Shown: one piece after another, positions 42,639 through 49,803 of the stretch | Layout: every line of letters begins with the position of its first letter | How positions within the stretch are numbered: the stretch's first letter is position 1 | Position numbers and translations under genes: made by a program | Notes under the pieces: model-generated | Seen by the model: the letters and a program-made list of their open reading frames with translations, nothing else | Database searches by the model: none | Told to the model about the DNA's origin: nothing | Assembly (NCBI GenBank): GCA_023391635.1 | Contig: JAEWAQ010000012.1 | Location: 203,967-267,966, forward strand | From: Bacillota bacterium | GTDB lineage: Bacteria; Bacillota; Bacilli; Paenibacillales; Paenibacillaceae | Length of the DNA: 64,000 nt | Reading direction: 5' to 3'

Positions 42639-43535
42639 ATGCATTATACTCAGGTTACGGTTGCCGGCGGCGGTGTTCTTGGAAGTCAGATTGCGTTTCA
42701 GGCTGCTTTCAAAGGATTTCAAGTAACGGTATATGACATTAGTGATGAAGCTATCGAAAGCGCAAAAGAAAGAATTGCAAAATTGAAGCCGCACTATCAA
42801 GCAGAACTCGCGGCTTCCGAAGAAGCGATCCAGGCAGCTAATAATCGAATCACCTTCCAATCTGATTTGGCGCAAGCCGTCGCGGAAGCGGACCTTGTCA
42901 TCGAAGCGATTCCTGAGGTTGCTCAGATCAAGACGGAGTTCTATACCCAACTGGGAAAATTAGCGCCTGCCAAGACCGTCTTTGTCACCAACTCATCTAC
43001 ATTATTGCCGAGCCGATTTGCAGAAGCGACTGGTCGGCCGAGTCAATTTTTGGCGCTGCACTTCGCGAATTTCATCTGGAGAAATAATACGGCGGAAGTC
43101 ATGAAGCACGCGGAAACGGATATGCAGGTGTTTCAAGATGTGATTGATTTTGCCAAATCCATCGGAATGATCGCTTTGCCGCTATACAAAGAACAGCCGG
43201 GCTATATTCTGAATTCGCTATTAGTTCCTTTGTTGAGCGCTGCCCAGCAATTGCTGATTCGAGAAGTTTCCGATGTGGAAACGATCGATAAAACGTGGAT
43301 GGTAGCAACGGGGGCGCCTCTGGGTCCGTTCGCGATTCTGGACGTCGTAGGCATTAATACCGCGTTTAACATCGTAAGTGCTAGAGCGGCGGCAACAGGT
43401 GACCAGGAGGCCATACGAATCGCCAACCTCTTGAAAACGGAGTACATTGATAAAGGAAAGCTTGGCCGAGCTACGGGCGAAGGGTTTTACAAATATCCGA
43501 ACCCCAATTTCCTAAAGCCTGATTTTAAAAAATGA
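42639..43535 (+). CDS. 3-hydroxyacyl-CoA dehydrogenase
   Basis: This 298-aa NAD-dependent enzyme of the 3-hydroxyacyl/3-hydroxybutyryl-CoA dehydrogenase family has the N-terminal Rossmann motif VAGGGVLGSQIAFQAA with the Asp of VTVYDIS, ADLVIEAIPE, VTNSSTLLPS and the catalytic His/Asn-type block LALHFANFIWRNNTAEVM, plus a C-terminal helical dimerisation domain. It oxidises the 3-hydroxy group of an acyl-CoA. AAAGGAGGAAGG precedes the ATG. It sits alone between surface-protein genes. Its last 80 bp recur at 47921-48000. Confidence 0.92.
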   Translation: MHYTQVTVAGGGVLGSQIAFQAAFKGFQVTVYDISDEAIESAKERIAKLKPHYQAELAASEEAIQAANNRITFQSDLAQAVAEADLVIEAIPEVAQIKTEFYTQLGKLAPAKTVFVTNSSTLLPSRFAEATGRPSQFLALHFANFIWRNNTAEVMKHAETDMQVFQDVIDFAKSIGMIALPLYKEQPGYILNSLLVPLLSAAQQLLIREVSDVETIDKTWMVATGAPLGPFAILDVVGINTAFNIVSARAAATGDQEAIRIANLLKTEYIDKGKLGRATGEGFYKYPNPNFLKPDFKK

Positions 43536-43568
43536 GAATAATTCATAGAGACTAATTCACTAGCGAGG

Positions 43569-43591
43569 GGCACCCGTTCGGGTGTCTTTCG
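43569..43591 (+). terminator. Terminator of the hydroxyacyl-CoA dehydrogenase gene
   Basis: GGCACCCG and CGGGTGTC form an 8-bp stem (one G-U) around TT and are followed by TTTC, 33 bp after the stop codon. Confidence 0.75.
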
Positions 43592-43697
43592 ATTGTGCTG
43601 TATAGGCGATGAGGTGATGCGTATCGCGCATACTGATACAGCGGAAGATTGTGTTAAGAGTAGAAAACACAATGTTAATGTAGAGGTGACAGCGATC

Positions 43698-46600
43698 TTG
43701 GCAAAACGTTATTTGTACTTTTTTTTCTTATGGTTGTCATTTTTATTGATTTCAGCAGTCCTTATTCCTGCTTCCAGTTTTGCGGAATCTTCGAATATTC
43801 GAAGTCCGCTGCCTACGGACCAAAGGCTGAACGGCATCACTTACGGCAACGACTTGTTTGTGGCCGTGGGGCACAACGGAACAATCTTAACCTCAAACGA
43901 CGGGGCGACTTGGGAGAGTCAAATTTCGGGAACAACAGATCATCTATATAATGCCACCTATGCGAACGGCACCTATGTAGCGGTGGGGGCAATTGGAACG
44001 ATTCTGACCTCTGTTGACGGAGTGAACTGGACGAACCGTTCGACGGAGACACCGAATGACTTTAAAGGCATCGTCTACGGCAACAACATGTTTATGGCCG
44101 TGGGGGAAAACGGAACGATTCTAACCTCCAGCGACGGGGCAATCTGGACGGGTATTTCGGAGACCACAGACCATCTTGCCAGCGTTACCTTCGGTGACGG
44201 TAAGTTTGTGGTGCTAGGGTCCAATGGTGTAATTTTGACCTCCAGTTATGGAGTGACCTGGGCGGTCGATTCGACGAACGCTAGAGAAGGTTATTATGGC
44301 TTTTTCGACATCAGCTTCAGTAACGGTATATTTATAAAGGCAGCATTGAACGGATATCTCGCCACTTCCATTGATGGAGAAACCTGGACTAAGGTCTCCT
44401 CGAACACCACTAATCACCTTTTTCGTGTCGCACAAGGTGATAAGTTGGCAGTGGTAGGCGAATACGGAACAATCCTAACTTCCAGTAACGGAACGAACTG
44501 GACCAGCCAAACATCGGGAACCTCGAATGACCTTAATGGTGTCGTCTATGCTAACGGCACCTATGTGGTGGTAGGGGATAGCGGAACTGTTTTGACCTCC
44601 ACGGACGGGTCAAACTGGACGAATCGGACAAATGGTACCCCAAATACGCTCAAAGGTGTTGTTTACGACAATGGCACTTATGTAGCGGTGGGGGCGAATG
44701 GAACGATTGTGACTTCCAGTAATGGAACGAGTTGGGGCAGCCATATATGGGACTTACCGATTCAATTTAATAGCGTCTCCTTCGGTAATGGCATGTTTGT
44801 GGCCGTGGGGTACACTGGAACGATCTTGACTTCCAGTGATGGAACAAGCTGGACAAATCCACCGTCGGTGACGACGGAAATTCTTCGCGGCGTTACCTAT
44901 GGTAACGGCAAGTTTGTGGCGGTAGGCAGTACGGGAACGATCTTGACTTCCAGCGATGGACTGGAGTGGACAAGTGTAACATCGGGAAGCACCGCTGACC
45001 TTATGGGAGTTGCCAACGGCAATAACATGTTTGTGGCATTCGGGGGAGGGGGAGTGCTAACCTCCAGTAATGGAGAAAGTTGGACTTACCACTCGGTTGG
45101 AAGCATATATAGCGTCTCCTTCGGCGACGGTAAGTTTGTAGCTTCCGGGTCCTTTGGAGCAATCTGGAACTCCAGTGATGGTGAGAGCTGGACTAGAATC
45201 TCCACAGGCGCCGAAGTGAACCTATACGGCGTCGCTTATGGAAACGGCATGTATATGGCGGTGGGGGGAAATGGAACATTACTGACTTCTAAAAACGGAG
45301 TAGACTGGACCAGCCGCGCGTCGGATACCTCGGTTAAGCTTAATGGCGTTGCTTATGGCGACCGCACTTATATAGCAGTGGGGGACGGCGGAACAATCCT
45401 GCAATTCAGTGACGCGGACTTGGAAGGGTTAACGCTGTCGAGCGGGACCTTGAGTCCGGCGTTTGCACCTCACACGTCGAGCTATACGGCGAATGTGGTT
45501 AATGCCGTGAGCAGTATCACCGTGACACCTAAGTTGTGGGACAGCGGGGCGACTGTAAAGGTGAACGGCGAGTCGATGGCCAGCGGTTCGACGTCAGAAG
45601 CCATTGACCTGAACGTGGGAAGCAACACGGTGACGGTAGTGGTTACATCGCAGGATGGGATGGCGACGCAAACGTACACCGTAACGGTGACCCGGGCGGC
45701 AGACGCGCCTGCAACATATACGGTGACCTTCGATTCACAGGGAGGCAGCCACGTGGATAGCCTCACCGGTGTGATCACAGGGGCAACGATCACCGCGCCA
45801 GCGTCACCGACGAAGAGCGGATTCACCTTCGGTGGCTGGTATAAGGAAGCAAGCTATGTCACGCTGTGGGACTTCGACACTGACAAGGTGACTACAAACA
45901 TCACTTTGTACGCGAAATGGACGGCGGTCCCTCCTACGACATTTACGGTGACCTTTGACTCGCAGGAAGGAAGCGACGTAGACAGCGTTACCGGCGTGAG
46001 TGCAGGGGCAACGATCTCCGCGCCTGCGGCACCGACGAAGAGCAGCTTCACCTTCGAAGGCTGGTATAAGGAAGCAAGTCTTGATACGCTGTGGGACTTC
46101 GGCACCGATACGGTGACCACGAACATCACCCTGTACGCGAAATGGACGGCGGTCCCTCCTACGACATTTACGGTGACCTTCGACTCGCAGGAAGGAAGCA
46201 ACGTAGACAGCCTCACCGGCGTGATCACAGGCGCAACGATCTCCGCGCCTGCGGCACCAACGAAGAGCGGCTTCACCTTCGAAGGCTGGTATAAGGAAGC
46301 AAGTCTTGATACGCTGTGGGACTTCGGCACCGATACGGTGACCACGAACATCACCCTGTACGCGAAATGGACGGCGATCCCGCCAGCAACGTATACGGTG
46401 ACCTTCGATTCGCAGGGCGGCAGTACCGTGGATAGCGCCACTGGCGTGAGCGCAGGGGCAACGATCACCGCGCCAGCGTCACCGACGAAGAGCGGATTCA
46501 CCTTCGGTGGCTGGTATAAGGAAGCAAGCTATGTCACGCTGTGGAACTTCGGCACCGACAAGGTGACGGCGAACATCACCTTGTATGCGAAGTGGACGGC

Positions 46601-47855
46601 GATCCCGCCAGCAACGTATACGGTGACTTTCGATTCGCAGGGCGGCAGTACCGTGGATAGTGCCACTGGCGTGATCACAGGCGCAACGATCACCGCGCCA
46701 GCGTCACCGACGAAGAGCGGTTTTACCTTCGGTGGCTGGTATAAGGAAGCAAGCTATGTCACGCTGTGGAACTTCGGCACCGACAAGGTGACGGCGAACA
46801 TCACCTTGTATGCGAAGTGGACGGCGGTCTCCGGCGGCGGCAGTGACGGCGGCGGTGGTGGCGGCGGTAGCGGCGGTCCAGCAGCACCCGATGATAGCAA
46901 ATTAACTTCTGAGGATGGTGAATTATCGCTACCTGCAGGCAGGACAGGCGAGGTTAGTCTGGGCGGCGATGAGATCTCGATCGAAATCCCCGCGGATGTG
47001 GCAGACAAAGACCTCAAACTAACGATCGAAAAATGGCTTGACACGCAAAGTCTGCTATCGGACAAAGAAGTACTGCTAAGCGAAGTATTCGAAATTCTGA
47101 AGAACTTCAAGGAGAACTTCAAAAAGCCGGTTAAGCTGACGTTTGCTTTCGACCCAGCCAAGCTGAGCGGCGGCGAGCGGCCATCCATCTTTTACTATGA
47201 CGAAGTGAAGAAGGAATGGGTGGAAGTTGGCGGTATCGTATACGGTAATTTCATAACCGCAGAAGTGGATCACTTTACGAAATTCGCGGTATTTGCCGTC
47301 GATCCGATCGACGAGCCGAAAATCATCGAATTAAGCGATATCCATGGACACTGGGCGGAGGATGCGATCAACCAAGCGGTGAGCGATGGAATTGCGAGCG
47401 GCTATCCGGACGGAACCTTTCAACCGAATCATACCGTGACTCGTGCGGAACTTGCAGTCATGCTGATGAATGCGCTCAAACTAACGGGAGAAGGATCAGC
47501 TTTGACGTTCACGGATAATGCGAAAATTCCGCCATGGGCACAGAATGCTGTTCAGCAAGCAGTGTATGCGGGGATTATTAACGGTTATGACGACGACACC
47601 TTCCGCCCGGATGCGCAGATTACACGCTCCGAGATGGCGGCGATGATCGCCAAAGCGCTAAAGCTAGAGGTTGAAGAGCATGCCGCAACCGGATTCGCGG
47701 ATGACGAGAGCATCCCTTCATGGGTGAGGGGCTCGGTAGCGGAACTGAGAGAACTTGGGCTAATGAAAGGCAAGGGAGGAAACCGTTTCGATCCCAAAGG
47801 TAAAGTAACTAGAGCGGAAGCTGTAACGGTTCTGTTGGGGATGTTGGAGCCATAA
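43698..47855 (+). CDS. Giant SLH surface protein with beta-propeller and InlB-type repeats
   Basis: This protein is about 1385 aa. A TTG at 43698 with GAGGTGA 8 bp upstream gives MAKRYLYFFF, a proper signal peptide cut near FAES; the frame from 43593 adds 35 unlikely residues. Domains in order: about thirteen ~41-residue YCF48/BNR-like propeller repeats (VAVGxxGTILTSSDGxxW; to ~575), a cadherin-like beta-sandwich domain (~578-670), five identical-length 75-residue InlB B-type (Flg_new) repeats (~674-1048), a Gly-rich hinge, a beta domain shared with the 39248 protein (~1070-1195) and three SLH domains (~1210-1385). It is probably a wall-bound adhesin or glycan-binding protein. Confidence 0.9.
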   Translation: MAKRYLYFFFLWLSFLLISAVLIPASSFAESSNIRSPLPTDQRLNGITYGNDLFVAVGHNGTILTSNDGATWESQISGTTDHLYNATYANGTYVAVGAIGTILTSVDGVNWTNRSTETPNDFKGIVYGNNMFMAVGENGTILTSSDGAIWTGISETTDHLASVTFGDGKFVVLGSNGVILTSSYGVTWAVDSTNAREGYYGFFDISFSNGIFIKAALNGYLATSIDGETWTKVSSNTTNHLFRVAQGDKLAVVGEYGTILTSSNGTNWTSQTSGTSNDLNGVVYANGTYVVVGDSGTVLTSTDGSNWTNRTNGTPNTLKGVVYDNGTYVAVGANGTIVTSSNGTSWGSHIWDLPIQFNSVSFGNGMFVAVGYTGTILTSSDGTSWTNPPSVTTEILRGVTYGNGKFVAVGSTGTILTSSDGLEWTSVTSGSTADLMGVANGNNMFVAFGGGGVLTSSNGESWTYHSVGSIYSVSFGDGKFVASGSFGAIWNSSDGESWTRISTGAEVNLYGVAYGNGMYMAVGGNGTLLTSKNGVDWTSRASDTSVKLNGVAYGDRTYIAVGDGGTILQFSDADLEGLTLSSGTLSPAFAPHTSSYTANVVNAVSSITVTPKLWDSGATVKVNGESMASGSTSEAIDLNVGSNTVTVVVTSQDGMATQTYTVTVTRAADAPATYTVTFDSQGGSHVDSLTGVITGATITAPASPTKSGFTFGGWYKEASYVTLWDFDTDKVTTNITLYAKWTAVPPTTFTVTFDSQEGSDVDSVTGVSAGATISAPAAPTKSSFTFEGWYKEASLDTLWDFGTDTVTTNITLYAKWTAVPPTTFTVTFDSQEGSNVDSLTGVITGATISAPAAPTKSGFTFEGWYKEASLDTLWDFGTDTVTTNITLYAKWTAIPPATYTVTFDSQGGSTVDSATGVSAGATITAPASPTKSGFTFGGWYKEASYVTLWNFGTDKVTANITLYAKWTAIPPATYTVTFDSQGGSTVDSATGVITGATITAPASPTKSGFTFGGWYKEASYVTLWNFGTDKVTANITLYAKWTAVSGGGSDGGGGGGGSGGPAAPDDSKLTSEDGELSLPAGRTGEVSLGGDEISIEIPADVADKDLKLTIEKWLDTQSLLSDKEVLLSEVFEILKNFKENFKKPVKLTFAFDPAKLSGGERPSIFYYDEVKKEWVEVGGIVYGNFITAEVDHFTKFAVFAVDPIDEPKIIELSDIHGHWAEDAINQAVSDGIASGYPDGTFQPNHTVTRAELAVMLMNALKLTGEGSALTFTDNAKIPPWAQNAVQQAVYAGIINGYDDDTFRPDAQITRSEMAAMIAKALKLEVEEHAATGFADDESIPSWVRGSVAELRELGLMKGKGGNRFDPKGKVTRAEAVTVLLGMLEP
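45716..46840 (+). repeat. Five tandem 225-bp repeats in the SLH protein gene
   Basis: Units begin at 45716, 45941, 46166, 46391 and 46616, an exact 225-bp (75-codon) period. Units 2 and 3 resemble each other most, as do units 4 and 5; whole blocks are identical, which indicates recent unit duplication or conversion. Copy number should vary between strains. Confidence 0.95.
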
Positions 47856-47920
47856 TGCATTTTACGGGTGAGTCGGTGAAAAAGGGCAGGTAAAGAGGCC
47901 CCTATTCAGGGGCTAGCCCG

Positions 47921-48000
47921 AGCTTGGCCGAGCTGCGGGCGAAGGGTTTTACAAATATCCGAACCCCAATTTCCTAAAGCCTGATTTTAAAAACTGAGAA
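47921..48000 (+). pseudogene. Copy of the hydroxyacyl-CoA dehydrogenase 3' end
   Basis: Eighty bp match 43459-43538 with two mismatches, encoding LGRATGEGFYKYPNPNFLKP and the stop. It follows a small hairpin (47898-47913) after the SLH gene and precedes a different terminator (48008). It has no start or upstream part. The 4.3-kb SLH gene thus lies between the intact gene and this fragment. Confidence 0.92.
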
Positions 48001-48007
48001 GTAAAGA

Positions 48008-48043
48008 ACCGGACTAAAGCAGAATGCTTTAGTCCGGTCTTTT
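48008..48043 (+). terminator. Strong terminator before the catalase region
   Basis: A perfect 14-bp stem (ACCGGACTAAAGCA / TGCTTTAGTCCGGT) with a GAA loop is followed by CTTTT. The sequence from here to 48258 contains no gene that I can see. Confidence 0.9.
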
Positions 48044-48272
48044 GCACTTATTATGGGTACGGCCGCCAGAACTCGACAAACGGCTGGTTTCAATATCCCA
48101 GAAAGCGTTCGTTACCACACCGCCTATATAGCGACATCGGCATAAGAATAAGCAAATAATTCGCCGCCCGGGCTCATATTATTCTTGGTCGAAAATCTAA
48201 CCATTGGATTAATTTAATTGAGCACTACATAAGTATGAGAGAGAATGCGTGCACAGATCTGGAGGTAGGGCG

Positions 48273-49616
48273 ATGGATAACAAGAATACTCGCGATCGAC
48301 CGGCCGATGATCACTCGCAGACGGTCGGACTGCGAGGCCCCGTACTGGAACAGGATAATCTTCTGCATGAAACGCTGGAGACGTTCATTCACGAGAAGAT
48401 ATTGGAGCGTCCCGTTCACGTGAAAGGCTTCGGGGCTTTCGGATACTTTCATACCCTCCATTCCATGACTCCCTATACAACGCTGTGTTTTCTGCAAAAT
48501 CCCGGCCAGCAGGTTCCTGTCACCGTAAGATTTTCGCTTGCCGTAAGCAATAAAGGCACGCCGGATACTTCCCGCAATGTGCGGGGATTTTCGACCAAGT
48601 TCTATACGGAACAGGGCATATTCGATTTGCTCTGCAACCATATCCCCGTGTTCCTGGTTCGGGACGCCATTCGGTTTCCGGAGTCCATTAAAGCTTTTCT
48701 GCCTTCGCCGGTCAATAACCTGATCGATCCCGAACGGTTCTGGGGCTTCGTGGCCAGCGCGCCGGAATCCATCCATTTCGTCGTCAGGCTGTATTCCGAC
48801 GCAGGTACGGTCAAGAGCTTCCGCCGCATCCCGGGCCATGGCGTGAACACCTTCGTCTGGAGGAATGCGCAGGGAACCCGGACCTATGTGAAATACCGCT
48901 GGGTTCCATTGGCCGGGGAGCAGGTGATCGATCGCGAGGAGGCGGCCCGGTTGGCCTGCGAGAATCCGGATTATGCGGGCAAAGACTTGTACGATACGTT
49001 GGCTAAGGGAGAGAATGTGGAGTATGGGTTGTATGTACAGCTTATGAATCCTCAGGACGAAGCCGCGCTTCCCTTCGATCCGCTGGACGATACCAAGGTC
49101 TGGGACGAACGGCAGTATCCTCTACGGCCGGTTGGTCGGCTGGTATTGAACCGCAATCCGGACAACTATAAGGAGCAGGTGGAGAAATTGGCCTTCTCGC
49201 CGTCCAATCTGCTGCCAGGAGCCGAACTGTCGGACGATAAGATGCTGCAGGGTCGCGCCAATATTTATTGGGACTCGCAGCGGCGTCGACTGGGTCCGGA
49301 TTTTCGCAGCATTCCGATCAACCATCAGCAGAACTGGACGCCGGATTCCCTCGTAACCAGCGGCAATGGACGATATGTCGAGGGGCATCTCATGCGGTCC
49401 GACTTGCCCAAACCCGATAATTTCATGCAAGCCGGCCAATATTATCGCGCTCTTACTCCCGTGCACCAGGAGCACTTGGCGGGCAACCTTGCTGCCGATC
49501 TGGCGGGCATCTCCCCTGAGACGCAGAGGATTGTCATGAGCTATCTGCATCACGCATCCCCGGAACTGGAGGGCCGGGTTGCCAGGCAACTGAACGAACA
49601 CCAATCGAATCCCTGA
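48273..49616 (+). CDS. Heme catalase (divergent, short)
   Basis: This 447-aa monofunctional catalase-like enzyme would break down hydrogen peroxide. The distal catalytic His is in RPVHVKGFGAFG, the distal Asn in FDLLCNHIPVFLVRDA, and the proximal heme Tyr and its Arg in QGRANIYWDSQRRRLG, which aligns with the classic proximal motif. Usual small catalases are near 480-500 aa, and some consensus positions differ (RFSLA for RFSTV, CNH for GNN). GGAGGTAG lies 6 bp before the ATG. No signal peptide is present. It may be spore- or stationary-phase-associated, as KatX-like forms are; this is a guess. Confidence 0.9.
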   Translation: MDNKNTRDRPADDHSQTVGLRGPVLEQDNLLHETLETFIHEKILERPVHVKGFGAFGYFHTLHSMTPYTTLCFLQNPGQQVPVTVRFSLAVSNKGTPDTSRNVRGFSTKFYTEQGIFDLLCNHIPVFLVRDAIRFPESIKAFLPSPVNNLIDPERFWGFVASAPESIHFVVRLYSDAGTVKSFRRIPGHGVNTFVWRNAQGTRTYVKYRWVPLAGEQVIDREEAARLACENPDYAGKDLYDTLAKGENVEYGLYVQLMNPQDEAALPFDPLDDTKVWDERQYPLRPVGRLVLNRNPDNYKEQVEKLAFSPSNLLPGAELSDDKMLQGRANIYWDSQRRRLGPDFRSIPINHQQNWTPDSLVTSGNGRYVEGHLMRSDLPKPDNFMQAGQYYRALTPVHQEHLAGNLAADLAGISPETQRIVMSYLHHASPELEGRVARQLNEHQSNP

Positions 49617-49621
49617 AAGAA

Positions 49622-49668
49622 CCCCCTTGGCCACCGCTCATTACGAGCGGAGCGGACAAGGGGGCTTT
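49622..49668 (+). terminator. Terminator of the catalase gene
   Basis: CCCCCTTG pairs with CAAGGGGG, enclosing a second stem CCGCTC/GAGCGG, followed by CTTT. It starts 6 bp after the stop codon. Confidence 0.85.
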
Positions 49669-49803
49669 CACGTTAGGGGGGTTCTACCACTTTCGGTCAA
49701 TAGTTGGAATATGAAAATAAATATATAGTAGATGGAGGTTTATGTCGGATGGCAGATGAATGGATCCGTTTGGCTCGAACGGAGATGGAGAGGGAAGTTA
49801 ACG

